The notes: generated from the letters alone by a model not told the origin. A stretch of 64,000 nucleotides of DNA from Eremophila alpestris peregrina (GCA_009792885.1 WMCF01000031.1:2395437-2459436), one strand, 5' to 3'; numbered from the stretch's first letter, positions 42,093 to 56,503 are shown. Made by a program: numbers and translations.

Positions 42093-45000
42093 TAAATAAA
42101 GCAACTCAAAGCATGCAAATATACCCTTCACAATCTACCTTTTAAAAAGCTCTTTAAAATCCAGCTCTTCATCAGTCATCATTGTAAAAACCTCTCCACT
42201 CTCTGCCTATGTGACCTAACTTCTTTAAAGAACAGGTTCCTGAGGTTCCTGTCTGGCAAATCAATACCCTTTAATCAATCAGGCAATTTTAATCACATGG
42301 TCCCCACTAGGGGTAAGAAAGAGGCCTGTTCTCATGTATGTTCTTTATACCTGCAATATATTCCTAACTCTCTAACAGATATCTGCTCTCTGTCATACTC
42401 TGTGCTTGTTTAACCTTTACATCATTGTTGTCTAGAATTAATTCCATGTAATCTCTGACAGGCTGTCTCCATGGTACTGACACATCACCCCACATTATTA
42501 TATGCTGACATTCACAGCCACTTCATGAGAAAAATGGTCCTCACTCAGATGCTAAATCAGCAGCCATAGTATGCTCTAATGTGCTTCTCACTAAATTGAT
42601 CCTTGCTATTGTCAGCCACAGAAATGCAACTGATACATTGCACACGATCTTCATTCATCACATTTCAATTAAACTTCAATAAGACTGACTTCAAGAGCAC
42701 CACCATCATCACCAGATGGCTGAAAGCTCAACTCAGCACCAGCAAACATAACTTGCTGTGCCATCAACACTCTCCACTTAAGAGCCTCCTGCTCCTGTTT
42801 GGGTAGCAACTCACTGTCTCCTAAAGCAAGACACCCCAAAGATAACCCAGAGCTTAGATAAAGTCTGACAGTTTGCAGCATTTAAGCCACCTACAAGGCC
42901 TTGTGGAGTGTAAAGTTATCATCACAGAACGTGAGGAACAGCAGAGCCTCCAGTCTCCCTCTATGAAGTATTTACATATGCATGTGGATGCTTTTTAGTT
43001 CTGGAAAACTTTTAAGGAAGCTGGAATTTTCAGAAGTATATTAGAAGTAAGGCACTGAGTACCTCCCAAACCTTCTTGAAAGCCAACATCTTTCTGCACT
43101 TAGAAAACTTAGTGAGGTAAAGGAAGAAATATTTAGCCATCTGAATTAGTGTATTGTCCCTCCAAAATGAGAATTATTGTGCTACAGAGATTTATCTTCT
43201 TTACATCTTCTGTTACTTCAACAGTCAGCTAAATATAGAAAAATGGTAATTATTTAGCACATCTCTAAAGCAACAATTTCCCTCCCAATTAATTTCCAGT
43301 TCCTCAGATTAATTATCCACTCAAATTTTCTCCACACACACAGTGCAAGAAGCTGAATGTACTTCCTGTAAATTAAGTCACCTTCAGAAATAATGACCCT
43401 AGAAGAACTTCTTCAGCTAAGAACCAGAAGTCCACTTCACTAAATCTGCCCGGATGGGGAGAAGGCGGAAATTGGTATCTCTGGAGCTTGAACCCAAGTA
43501 ACAAGCTGCTTTCACTTGTCCTCAGGGTAAATGACCCCAACATAATAACAAGTAGTTCTGGCCCAAGTAAGAATGAAACTCACCCCTCCCCCCCAAAAAC
43601 CAGGGATCATCATTACTCCTCACAACATCAGCCACTGTGGAGCCCAACTCAGGAGTCCTAATGTCTACTGAGCCTGCAGACAGCCCAGGCCTATTTCTGT
43701 GAAGTTTAGAGACAAAGCTCCTGTAAATTTCTCTCATATATGACTGGAGGCTTAGAGAGAGAAGTGGAAAGCAGAGAGATGAAGCACAGCCTTCCTGATA
43801 GCAGAGCAGCAGTACCAGCAGGGCAGTGCAATGCACACTGCTGCACTACATCAGGCAGACACTTTCTCCACCCAGAGCCAGGAGATTAGTTCCAACAGCT
43901 CCTACTATTTTCTTCTCAGCATTTCTCTATTCTTCTATCCTGTGGCCTTATCCCAGAAGGGGCAGTGTTCCAAAATCCAAGGGACAAAGCAAGAGAGGCA
44001 CTTAACCCAGAGGAGGGCACAGAGCTCCCCCGCACAGCAGAGCCCTGCCCTGCTGGGGATACAGAGGTGCCAGTGCAGAGACTTTGTCACAGGACACTCC
44101 TCACCCAGCTGTGACAGGACCCACCTTGAACCTGCACCTGAAACCTGCCTTCACATTTAATCCAATCCTCTGGTGTGCACCTGCACAGCTTTTGTCTCAT
44201 GTTGGAAGCATGAGGGGGCAGGAGATTCTTTGCAGATAAAAGATTACTCCAGCATTGTACAATCAGGAGACAAGAAGAAAAAAACCCTTTACTACTCAAA
44301 GCTCTGTCATTTGAGCACAACAAAGGGGAACTTTTAGAACAAAGCATTTCTGAAATCAAATATCTGCTAAAAGCTTACACATTTCAAGCCTGTCTAGATT
44401 ACTAACTAGGTCTAAGTGGAAATGCACAATCAGACAACAGAAAGAAGGCAGGGTTAGCAAATAATGCAATGATCTTATAAAATATTTAAGCAAAGCATGT
44501 GACCATTGATAATATGCACCTTGAACAATAGGCTGTGCATATAAACAATGTGGGGCTTTGGGTTTTTTCCTCCAAATCTCTACTATCTGAGCATCTGTGG
44601 GCAGGGAAGAAAAAAGAAAGTTTAAGAAAGAAAAAACAAGCAATATACACAGGGACACATTCCAGATTTGCATGGTACACCCCCTGTAAAGTATATTTGT
44701 AATATTATGCACACTCCAGCTTAGGAACAGACACATGCACACACCAAGAGGTTCTGGAACCTTTTAGGTTTTTGAGGAAACAACACAAGAGGAAGGATTC
44801 CGCTGAGAACAAAGCTCTCATACTTACCTCCAGGCTGCAACTTCAGCAGGCTGATTCTGCTCTGAGGCTGGTCAAACCCAAACAAATCCATGGTTTAATT
44901 ATTAATAAAGCCCCCACCCCAGCTAAGGCAGGCAGGCAGCTGTACAAGAGTATAAACACTCTTGTGTTTAAATTACAGTATTTTTAATTCACCTGCTTAA

Positions 45001-48000
45001 AAACCAAGCAAATAGATTTTTTTTTTCAAAAACCAGAATACCAGAAGGAGACCAGGTAACAGGACTAAACTTAATTTTTCTTCTGAATCACACACTTCAT
45101 CTGAGCACAGCACCTATTTCTGAAACCACCATGGACAAAGCCTGGGTAGGCTCCCTTCCTGCTCCAAAACCCAGACCAGATAAACTCCAGGAAAATTAAG
45201 CCAGCAGTGATAATTTCTCCAAAGAAACACCCAATCAGGGGTGGTTATTATTTCCATGCCTTGCTTTACAATAAACAGACTGACATCAGGCAAAAGCAAG
45301 TTCTACAGGACCTTATCCAGCACACCAGCAGTAAAATTCACTTGCTTACCAACCAGAGAGGAGGGGAAGGCTTGCATCCAGGAAATATTCCAGGTATAGT
45401 GTGACAGATCAAAATCTGGGGAAAAAGTATGATGGAGGTCCATAGGCCGTAGCTCTGGGTTTATGAAATTCATGTGAGCCTGGGGACAGGCTGAAGCAGG
45501 AAAAGGGGCCATGAACTGCACAGTCAGTTCCAGCATCCCCTGAGCACTGCACTGAACTGCACTGTCTGGACACCACAGCTGGCCCACCCTCAGTTCAGGG
45601 AGCTTTGTCTCCTTTTATCTAGGGGCATTCAAATCTTAACAGAAAACAGCTAGACAAGTGGCTGATGTTAATTTGAGTGAGGAATTTTATACAAGGACAA
45701 ATGCTCAGCTTTCTAGGAAAGTAGCTCACAATAGCTTATTTCAACCCTTGGTAAAGAGTAAAAACACAATACCATTTCCTGTGTTAAAACACAGCAGATC
45801 CTATTTATGCTCAGAGGGCAAATATAAACAATTAAGAATGTACCGTATCATGCCCTTTGTCCTCCTTAGTCTACCTTCATTACCACTGATCAATTTTTCT
45901 GGAAAAGGTGAATAGTGGCTTCAAATCCAAACCCTTGAGAAGACATTAATTAAAGTCTTTAAGCTGAGAGTGACCCTTTGTAAACAAACATTATGTTACA
46001 GATGCAGTAAGTCTGATCATCACCATGACCACCATCAAATACTAGATGGTTTCCATGAAAGAGTTGATATGCAAAATTCCAAAAGATATGAAGACTGTCT
46101 TAGCTACTACACCAGGTATGCCAGCAAATCACTGTCCCAGCTTCAAGAGTCAAGAAAGCGAAATGAATAACAGAATACATAGACTGTAACTAGAAACAAA
46201 CTCTGGAAATTTATATTTTTAAGGTGTTCAGACCTGTAACACTGACAGGTATCCATAAGCTGGAGTGGTAGTCAAATCTACACCCCAGTGAAACCTTGAG
46301 TGTTCCAGGTGTACCTGCAGTTCTCGTCATCTGCACGTCTCACATCTCAACCTGCGTCTAGAGATTAAGAACAAATTAAATCACAAGGTGATGTTCTGTA
46401 GCACAAGTTTTCCACTGCATTTGTGGCTACTGAGTGCATTTAGGCTCTTTGCAAAAAGTTTCTTTAAACTGCTGCCTACTGGATACAAAGCAGAGACAAA
46501 AGCTGTAAGGAAGTTCAGTAAACTCTGAGATAATCCCAATGCTGGTCAATCATACATCTTATTTTAAAAATGCAATCAATACTGGAGAGATAAAATATTA
46601 AAGAAATACTTAAGGCAGATATCTCTACTCCTCACAACTACTACAGGATGGAGCTGCATAGTTCCCCCAGTCTTGCTGGGTTTATAACTAACTGCATCGA
46701 ATTAAACCCAGAAGATTGATGAAAAATTGATGTTACACCAGAACAACTTTTTGCTTGAGGTGTCCCCCCCAATAAAGTTGAAACAGCTATGCACCCCAGA
46801 TTTTACAACAATAAAATAATTACTGTTACTGAAGTTACACAGGACTCCCATGTCAGCAAGGCAAGGGGCTAAAACTGTCATAAAAGATAAAAAGAGCAGG
46901 GCAAGATTATTACACTGAAATCCCAGGAGGTGACCAACATCTTACTTAGGGAAGATTCATTCAAATTTCATCAACCTATTGAGTGAATAAGGTAGGCAGA
47001 AAGGATGCTGGTATCAAAGGGAAATGAATGATGACCTGAATTTGAAACACAGAGCTCGCCCACACAGACTGAGACTCCCAACGCCCGGATTTGTCAGAGA
47101 GGGCTGCATTCTGGGACATGTCAATTAAAATTAAGAATGAAATAACTCTGTGCAACGGTGCTGAATGGCATGTTCTCTCAAGAGACCACAAGTTCCTATT
47201 GAGATTTCAGCTGTGCAATCAGATCTCCATTCTTAACTCTTTCATTTCCAGTGGAATTGATCCCTTCATGATACTCTTCCTTCAATTCTCAGCTAAATCC
47301 AAAGACATAATTTTATAAAGTCTTGGACCTACCTGTAGCCAAAATCTGGACTGTTCTTCTCCAGTGTTAGTGAGACACGGGTGCTGCAGAACACCAGCTC
47401 TAAATGGCTTTGGGCACTATCAGAACCAAGTTGAGAAATTCAGGAACAAGATAAAAAAACTGAGAAGTGGCAGTGTAACCCCAGGCTGAAGTTCACTGCT
47501 CAGCCAGGCAAACCAGGCAACAATTCTGAGAAACTGAACCTCAAGAGTTGCCAGGGCCAATATTTGAGTTTCATTTGTCCAATGGAGAAGTCAGCCTTCT
47601 CACTTCACATTTCCTCCCCACATACCTGTGTCCCAGAGCAGCTTCCCAGCAACATGAACAGTCTGTGTCCAGTGTGGATGGGACCAGGAGCCCTCTGAGC
47701 ATCCAGGGCTGCACTCCCACCACCATAGAGCTGAACCCCACAACAGAGGGCATCTACTTATGGTATATCATGAAGTGCTCAACAAAGCCATCTTGACATT
47801 TTACCTCAGGAGAACATGGGAGCTGCATTTTAAGAGGGAAGAAAAGAACCTTTTCCCAAAGTTTTGCCATTCAAAAATCCCCAGGAAGTATTAGAAAAAG
47901 AAGTAGTTTAAGTGTTGTGTTTCAGTCACAAACTTAAAAGGCACTTTTCAAAAACATTTATCTGTCATTTACAACCAGGAAAAAACTAACTCTCCTTGTC

Positions 48001-51000
48001 CCTTTAAAGGAAAACTACAAATTTTTAGAAGACTAAAACAAAACACTTAAGGGAATTTGAAATACAGGAAGGAGGGATAAGAGCACGGGGGAAGAACCCA
48101 ACAGACTTCGTAAATATTTTTGTGATTCCAGTTGCCAAAACAGTATCCACACAATGTGCCTCAGCCAAGTTCCTCTGAACAAGAAAATTCAAAGAGCAAC
48201 AATTCATGAAATACACCCACACATTTGCAGTGTCTTTATGCAAGCATACACAGCACTTCAGCTGCTGTGGACATGACTCTTCCTTTACTAGTTTGATTTC
48301 CATGGCAGATGCTGATTTTACCAGTGTCTCTTTTTCTAGAAGGGCTCTGGAATTCAGCCAAGCTAGGCATGGGTGTTATACATTATCTGCTATGCCTCTT
48401 GGTGGAGGCAGCAAAGGAAAAAATCACATTTTATCTGAGTACTGTAAAGTTTGTGCTGGCACTTTTAAGCTGGAATTTTGAAGTGTCAGCTTTGTGGGAA
48501 AAAGAAAAACAAAACTGATCCCATGTAAATGAAACAAAGATGATTCTGAGAGGAGTCTCAAGAACCAAGAAGAAAAACTCAATGGATTAAAAGTATGTCA
48601 CACTAGATTTAGAGAAATTGCAGGCAGATGCTTTAGTTCCTATTTACACATCAAAACCAGTAGTCTGGTTTTCCAAATTATTCAGCAGATTGACGCAACA
48701 CTTTTTAATTGATCTCTAATGATATCTGCAGCTGGTGCACACTAGCTTAAAGATTTGAAAGTCTCAATCCTGGTTACCTATACAGAAGCACTTTTCTTTG
48801 CAGATTTGGCCCTTGAAGACAAAGCAAGGAAAAATAAAAATTTTAATCAAACACATTAACAAGGGTCACAACTTTTTCAGCAATGAACTGAAAAATGTTC
48901 TCACTCTCACTTTGCTTTTTCATACAGCTGATGAAAGATACTTATTTTTGCATGTTAAAATATAAAAGCTGCAACTGTAAATACAAAGGTCCATCACCAG
49001 TACATAAAAAATGAACTGGTGCTTCTTTGCACTCCTTGCAGTGAGAGAAGGGTGCAGTGTCACCTTCTGTTTGCTTCATATTTCCTGAACATTATCCAAG
49101 CAAGTCTTTCCTGCCATCTCCTACATCTAAAATGACTGATGGCTGCTGGTTTTGATGTAATTACAAATGACTCTTCCCTCCAGAAACAACCTGCTAAAAT
49201 GAATATTGTACCTTAGACGCAAAGTACTACCCTTAAAAATTGCCAGCAGTGAGCACTAATACATAGCCCTGGTATTACTGTGCCACTAACTGGTGTCATG
49301 GCTGTCACTGACAGATGAAAGGCTGAACAGGAAAGAAAAAAGAAATGGGATGTGATAAGATTGCATCATAAAATACAAGATAAATGTGTCACCATGACCA
49401 AGATGCATTCTAACCTCAGGCAATAAAATAACATGTCTTGGTCAAAAGAATTACCCAGATGAGATGAAATTGCTGAGGACAACTGTGATGTGCTCCTCAT
49501 CTAGCACACATGTACTCACATTTACATATGCTAATGTAAGGAATACATTTTTTTAAAACTCTTGTTAACACACTATTGTCAGAAGTACAGACCACACCAG
49601 TTGGTCAAAGAGGAAAATGAAGAACTGGAAAGTATAATGAGGTTATTAAAACACCTGGGTGGAAAAATTTATAAAAATGTTACTGCGAAACAGAGACAGG
49701 AGCTGCAACATCAGGTTCTGAAACTCTTAGTGCTGGGACACAACCACCCTGCAGAAGTGAATTAACACCATAACCAGCACACTGCAGAAAGCTGCCAAAT
49801 ATTTTAAAAATACCTACTGACTTGCCTGGCAGTGCTAGAAGGCAAGAACAGGCTTTCTGCATGACTGATCCACTGAAATTTCATCCAGAAAAGTGTGGTT
49901 AACTTCACTCAACCACAAGCACAAGCAGGCACCCCTGCCACTGTCCCAGCACACTGCCTCCCTTCCTGGGGAGAAACCAGAACCTTGTTCCCCTCCTATT
50001 TACACATCAACCAGTGAGTTCATGTGAACAGCAGATGCAAAGCACTTCTGAAATCCTAATCACAGCACTGAGAGCTTCAAGGCACATGGAGACCAAGGCA
50101 TTATGCACACCTTGAATTCCCAAGTTTCCATGACTTAAGAATGGCCATTCTGGATGCCCCAGTAAGGCAAGAAAATCACACCAGGAAGGTGCCTGGAAGT
50201 AAATGTGTCCATGGGAGAACATCAGCATGACCTGATGCACAACTAGAGCAGTTGCTCAACAGAACTTATGCCAGTATAAGAGACAGTGGTGCCATAGAAG
50301 AAGGATTTCAAAATAAAGAGTTTGGTTTATCAGTGATTGACAAGGATTTAGGAAGGTGCTGATGGAGAAATGTAGCCACCCACATACTTTGCTCTGTAAA
50401 TAAGCAATTTTGTCCATTCAAAACAATTTGCTTTACATTACTGCAATGCAGTACAGTGTGAAGCCCCATATGTAACCTTTCACACCAGTTTCTTTATCAA
50501 TCCTTTCTCCAGAGCTACTTGAAATTAGCATAGTTTCAAAAGCCTGTACTGAACTCCTGAAAGAAGTGACTTCATCTTATTCAAATTTGGAGCTCTCATC
50601 TCTGCACAAGTCTGGTACAGACCCTAGCTTGTGTCTTTGTTGAAGTATCACACACAGCCAAGGCCCACTCACTGCCATGCCCAGGAGCCAAAAGGGCCTT
50701 TATGCCCTTCACAGCAAATTCACCTGAGAATCATATCAAAAGAGAGGGATGCAAATATCTTCAGATAAAAAACTTACTAAAATAATTTCCAGAAGTTTAC
50801 AATTCAAACAGCAGAATAATCATGGAGGACCTGTTTATTTCTCAGGGCTTTACCATCCATAAACAAATTGTGCTGCACCTCTTTCATCAGCTCCTTAATG
50901 AATTACAAGCTTGTACTTTGAAAGGACTTCTGAACATTCCAGATGATTCTTCTCATCAGCCTTACTCTACACACATTCAGAGTAATGTTACTTAAATTAA

Positions 51001-51030
51001 ATCATCTTCTCATCTCCACATATGTATTTT

Positions 51031-51066
51031 TATACCCACACACATATATATAAACACACACAACAA
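51031..51066 (+). repeat. Compound CA/TA microsatellite
   Basis: ACACACATATATATAAACACACACAAC: CA units flanking a short TA run. Confidence 0.8.
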
Positions 51067-52775
51067 TACAGACTCTACAGTATAAAAATATGCCCTGACT
51101 CTGGTTTCATTACAGACTTTCAGGAACACCTCTCTGAACATTACAACAGTCTTGCTGAGAAAGTTTTACTGAAAATAAAATTTCAGAGCTGTGCCAAGTG
51201 ATTTAACTTTGAAAGAAAAGAGGCAGAAATTCCAAAGCCTAAATATTTTTCAAGTTTTGTTAAAACACTTCCTTTTTCTGAGGGGTTGTGATGCTAAGGA
51301 TAGATGTGTGGGATTGGACAAAAGGGAAAACTCTGACATTTCAATCTCCTGCTTTAAGCAGATGTGGGCCTGACTCATCAAAGAGGCAGAGAACACCACT
51401 GAAAGTTACAGATTTTCATGTTACTGCAGTATAGAAGGAGCAATCAGTTCATGGAGTTTCTACCCTTTAATACAACAGAAAGGATTCTGCCCACACATTT
51501 GTAGATACAAAATACTATGCTGGCCTAAGAAAGCAAGTGTTGTTCATCTGGCTTCTCTCAAGTATAGTCACAGTTGCTCATTCTTAAGTATAAAGGCAAA
51601 TTTAAAAAAGGTCCCTAATCCTGGCTGTAACTTAATGAGAGACAGAAAATACAAAGGACACAGTGAAATTTAAAACTATCAATGTTTGAGTTTCAGCTTT
51701 CCTTTTATCCAAGAATTTGAAGTACACTCTCTCTCTAGTCTCAGGATTTATTTCAGGGACTCCATTTACTCTTCAAACCTCCACTGGAAAAATAAAACCA
51801 AAGAAAACCTACTAGCAGAATCCTACATTTCACTTCTCACCTGCTACTGAAACAACAGTGGTTTTAACAACACCTGAAGAATACAGTCATGTTATTGCTT
51901 CAGTCTGTCCTTCAGAAGATCTAACCAAAATACAGAGCTCCAAGGCAGTTGGGATTTTGTATTGCATTGTCACCTTGTTTCACCAGCAGAGCAACCACGA
52001 GCTGCTGCCCACACATTCCTGTTCCTCCCTTATCCTTTTCTTTCTCCCAGTAACTTCATACAGAGCCACTTCTCCTCCCTGTTTCATGGCCAGGAGGAAG
52101 GTACAACCCCTCAAGGGCCTCAAACAGCCTGCTTCAGGAGGGCCATCCCTCTTTTCATGAAGCTTCAGGGCTTGCTTCAGTTTTTCAGCTGCATCAGTTT
52201 GCTGCTTTTGCCCCCACAATGGCCCCCAAAAACGCATGTGTGCAGGACCTAGTTGCACACTTTGGGAAACCAACAGCAAAGAACAGGATTTTCTGAACCC
52301 CAAAACTGAACCTCCCATCTCACACTGCAATATCTGCAAGTATTTCCAGAAAGGGGACCAAGCAGTGGTGCAGTCTGAAGCAGGAGCTTTTCAGAAGTTT
52401 CACTGCACTACAGCTACAGGATTTTGGTAGCACAGAGAAAATAGAGCAACTGAGGAAGAGGCAGGAACAGGTAAAGACACTCTAAGAATATGCTAAAATC
52501 TTTATATTCAGCTAAATGCATTGTTATTTTAACACTCAAATGCAAGGACAGAACTTCACCAGTGTCCTTGATCCTACTCCTACTGAATCAAACCTTAATT
52601 TAGTGGCAGAAATGAACTCCTGGGAGAAAAGTGTTTGTAATTAAACATTTGTGAACAGCCTTGTTATAAACATCCAGTCCATCCAGTTTGAAGTGTGATT
52701 GTTTAACATGCTTTTTTTACCCATTTTATCTTCCATAATCAGTATTTCTACATTTGGAAAGACCTTGAGTGCACA

Positions 52776-52866
52776 CACTTCTTTAAAAACAAAAAACAAA
52801 CCAACCCCAAAAAATCACCACAAAAAACCCCCCACAATCCAAACCAAATCGAAACCACAAAAACAC
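52776..52866 (+). repeat. A/C-only low-complexity tract of about 90 bp
   Basis: Almost only A and C, in units such as AAAACAAACC and CCCCCCAC. It gives a chance Lys/Pro-rich frame on the plus strand. Confidence 0.8.
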
Positions 52867-55800
52867 ATTTTTACGTTTTTATTTTTAGTAACTGCAATGT
52901 AACTTAAGCAAAATTTGCAGCCAGCCTGATGTTCCCTGTACACCAGCCCCAGACCTTTGGGACAGGTGGTTAAGCAGTACAGCCTGGGAAGTGCAGTTGC
53001 TGGAATGCTTTACTTGGTATGGCCACTGCTGTTCCAGAGCTGTGCACTCACACAGACAGTCACACAGAATGGACATGGGCCCTCACACCTCAACAGCACT
53101 TTTAAAAGAAACACTTCCATTTCCACATCTTACACAGGTCTTCTCCTGCAGCTCCAAGGCTCCTTCATTATGCTGAAGGACTCAGCTGTGCAAGCTCCTC
53201 CACAGAGGTAAAGGCACATTCTCACACCTGAGTTGGGCAGTAACTGCCCAAAGAGTTCCAAAACCCACCCTTCTGTAGAGACTTACTGCCTCTGGCAGAG
53301 CTCACACCAATGTGTGCTTCCACTCAGATAGTCCTGTACACATTTCAACATCCCAGTGATTCCCACAACAGATTCCCTTTGCCCAGCTCTGCTGCAGAGG
53401 TCAGGCAAAGGGACTGCTGGGGGGAGCAAGGAGGACTCAACATCAGAGACTGCAACATCTCTTTACTCCAAGGTAGCAGAGCATTTTAGACCAGTTTCAG
53501 GCTGTCATATGAGAGAACCCATGGGTGAATCCCTGCAGAGATCCATGCCAAACCTCACACTCCCTTCTTATAGGTTTTTCTAGTATGACATGACCAGCTG
53601 TTTGGAAAATGATGATACTATTGCATGCTGCACCTCCACGAACATTTCTTCCACAAGCTTTCCACAAGCTTGGCAAAGATTCACAACAGGGATGTCACAA
53701 ACACATTAACTGCTTTTTCATCTTTCCAGATCTACAATTTCATACTCTCTCACATCAGTATTATCCTCTAGTGAAATGCTTCAGGAACAAAGTGCTGGGG
53801 AAGGGCAGCCTTACTGAGGTCAGTGCCTGAATTCAGAATGTTAACAAAGTATGTTCCAAAGCAAGAATAACAGACAATTGAAAAGCTTTTGGCAAAAGTG
53901 ACTTTAAGCAACTCCTTTCCCCTTCACAACTTCATGGCCCTGAGGCAAGCCAGCACTTTGGATTTCAGATCCAGATCAAAGCTGAATGTGATACTGCATG
54001 AACATATATTTTAACAGTTCCAGACCTCAAGATCCTTCTCAGCTTCATCAACTCTTTACTTATTTCCAAGGCCACTGCTGACTGCAGATACTCAGCACAA
54101 ACTCCAACAGCCTTCATTCCTCATGAGCAGGAAGGGGAATGGCCAAGGGAGGACTCGAGAAGGTGACACCCACCCTCCACACACATGGCCACATTGCTGG
54201 TTTTCAGCATTTGGTTCCTCTACCAGTGCTCTCAGGTACAATGCTGCTTTTCTGGCCCAGAACTTCAGGAAGCATGACCATTCCCAGCAAAAGCATGATT
54301 AGAAGTTATTCTTCATTCTTTTTACTATTTCACAGCTGTCTTTATCTAAACACAACAGGCTTTCAGTTAATGTGGCAGAAGTCCATTCTAGTATCTCTCC
54401 TATCTTTATCTGTATGGATTGTATAGACTTATCATCCACCTCAAAGTCATTTATTCATTTGGTTTAGTTTTACTTAATTGTGATCATTACAGCTGAAGAA
54501 TTACTTTCTAGAGGCACAATAAATTTACCTGACAACTCATGGCTTAAAACTACCACCTTTGATTAAGCAAAGCATTCTCTAATAAACTGCTGGGCTACCA
54601 GATGAAGCAGTTACTCTGTAAAAAGACCTCAGAATGAATCCAGAACCATTACACCAACAGAAAAGATAAAACAGCATACCTCTGTCTGATCCTCAGCTAT
54701 GACAGACAGTGTGAAAATTAAAACCATGACAGTTTTTCGTTTTGATATGGAAAAGGAATTTACAAGCTAACTGAAAAGCATGACCTAAAGTGATTAACTA
54801 CAACCTTCCACTCTCACTCAAGCTTTTCTGCCTATCAACACAGGGAACCCAGAAGACATGAACACAGCTGTACTGCACGGGTCAAAAGACATTAAATACA
54901 CCTTTTTTTTTTTTTACTGTTAGCACTCTGCTCCTTACCTCCAGCTTTTTCCTTTATGTATTAAAAAATACCCAGACAAAACCAAAATCCCTTGGAGCTG
55001 CTAACTAGATCTATCTATCTAAAACTCAACAATCCATTGCATGTAATTTGACAGGTACAGTGGCTGTGTGTCAGGCAATATGAACAGCACCAAAGACAAA
55101 TCAAATCCCTTCCTAAGAAGCCCACAGGTAGCATGACACACAGACAAGCATCCCAACAAACCAGCATTTGGCCACCTCCAGCAGGCACGACTATGACCCC
55201 AGGGAACCCTACAGACAAAGAAATGCTCACTGGAGGGCCCAGCTGAAAGGGCTACTTTCCCCTCAAGGGAATCAGCATCCTATTTGCATCATGAAATGAT
55301 TCAGCCTTCTGTTACTGAGACGGGTGAGTGGAACACACTGTATTAAACCAAGCCCGAGAAACTCTAACAATTCCAGTGCAATGAGCCTAAACAAATTCTG
55401 AGATGTATTATCAATGATGTATTATTGCTGCACTTTCTTATTCTACAGTATTCTGTTTTAAATTATAAAGGCAGAGGAGAAAAAAGAGGATTAAGAGAAA
55501 GACCCAACCTCATCCTAGTTGGAGAAGCAGCTCTACCCTGCCACCACCTGAATTTATCGGGTTTCCTGAGGCTTACAAGGTAGAAGAAGGTTACCCAGGC
55601 AAAGCACTATGAAATACAGGAGTCTATGTGATCTCTATTTATTAAAATCCAGTCTGCAATAGCTTTACCCTGGAATACCCAATGACACTTGAAAGTAAAG
55701 AATAATATTTGAAATATTTGTGTGAGCTGTAAGTCCATTACAATCACTAAGACTACAGCCAAGAAGAACTTTATGTTCAAGACAACATTTAGAGTGAAAA

Positions 55801-56220
55801 ACCACCGTTATTTCTTTGGTATGTCCAGCAAGAAAATCAAAGAGAAAGTCAGGGAACACAGTATGGGAAAAGCAAACATTAAACAAAAGCACAATAGCAA
55901 AGCTTTCTCTTTTAAAAGCACTATTTCTAGCTGTTCATGTCAAAGAGCTCCCTAGATTAATTGAGCAGGACGAGAAGGTCAAAGAACACAATGGCTTGCT
56001 TTTTTGGGTGTTCCACCAGTTAACACAACAGAGACAAAAGCAGATTCTCTCTCGAACGCTCCGCTAGAAAGACCAGCTCAGCTTTTGCTCTTAGTTCTCA
56101 GCTAAAAATGAAAACACAAATAAATAACCCCTTCCAGCGCTGACAGCTTTCTCCACGCCACAGGACCCCCGCACACGCGGCCGCAGAGCCCGAGGGGAAG
56201 GACGCAAGTTTCGCACTAAC

Positions 56221-56241
56221 CTGTTTGAGTTCCGCAGGCAT
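56221..56241 (-). CDS. ARVCF: Probable alternative first coding exon of ARVCF (MPAELKQ start)
   Basis: Seen: the minus strand reads TAA-ATG-CCT-GCG-GAA-CTC-AAA-CAG|GTTAGTG, so a seven-codon frame (MPAELKQ) runs from the ATG to a good splice donor in phase 0. The in-frame TAA immediately before the ATG fixes the 5' limit of this frame. The next exon recognised on this strand (5698-5856) starts in phase 0 with EQSPS, so the junction LKQ|EQ is open. In human ARVCF the coiled-coil exon also ends in Q before EQSPG, which fits an exchange of first exons at this junction. Inference: transcripts starting at this CpG island make an ARVCF without the N-terminal coiled coil, comparable to the shorter p120-catenin isoforms. 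Start context is weak (T at -3, C at +4). It could instead be a noncoding leader spliced to a coding exon I did not find. Confidence 0.72.
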
Positions 56242-56364
56242 TTATGCGAGGTGCCGGTCCCGCTGTCCCCAGCGCACACCACCTCCGGCTGCCCGCAGCC
56301 CCTCCTCGGACCCAGCCTGCTGCTCTGACAGCCTCCGGAGCCTCCTCCCCCGGCGAAGCTCGCT

Positions 56365-56373
56365 CCTTTTGTA
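56365..56373 (-). promoter_or_regulatory. TATA-like element (TACAAAAGG), speculative
   Basis: On the minus strand the GC-rich sequence is interrupted by TACAAAAGG, one base from the common TATAAAAG box. If used, transcription would begin about 30 bp downstream, near 56335-56345, giving a leader of about 100 nt before the MPAELKQ start codon. CpG-island promoters often work without a TATA box, so this may be coincidental. Confidence 0.25.
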
Positions 56374-56503
56374 CCCGGCCCGGCACCCTCGGCGCCCCAG
56401 AGCCCCTCCGCAGCCTCCCTACGGACTGAGCCCATCCAGGGCAAAGCCCCGCTCCGCCGGGAGGACCGGCACGGCCGCGGCTCCGGCAGGGAACGCGTCC
56501 CTC

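Larger units (their letters stand above)
5857..56220 (-). other. ARVCF: Large ARVCF intron (about 50.4 kb)
   Basis: The interval between the CpG-island donor (56220 side) and the acceptor at 5857 is non-coding as far as I can see. It contains a CR1 LINE end at 41015-41336, weaker CR1-like stretches at about 14.5, 19.0 and 42.0 kb, simple repeats, two short perfect inverted repeats and a pair of diverged direct repeats. I looked on the minus strand for the exon encoding the delta-catenin coiled coil (a SILASVKEQE-type peptide) and did not find it. Large 5' introns in adhesion genes often hold enhancers; none can be proved from one sequence. Confidence 0.75.

Noticed and set aside
49562..49765. 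67-codon charged, helix-like plus-strand frame (KEENEELESIMRLLKHLGG)
   Set aside because: It starts at a non-ATG codon in my reading of the bases, has no flanking exon signals and no family I recognise. It is not the delta-catenin coiled coil, which would be on the other strand with a different motif.
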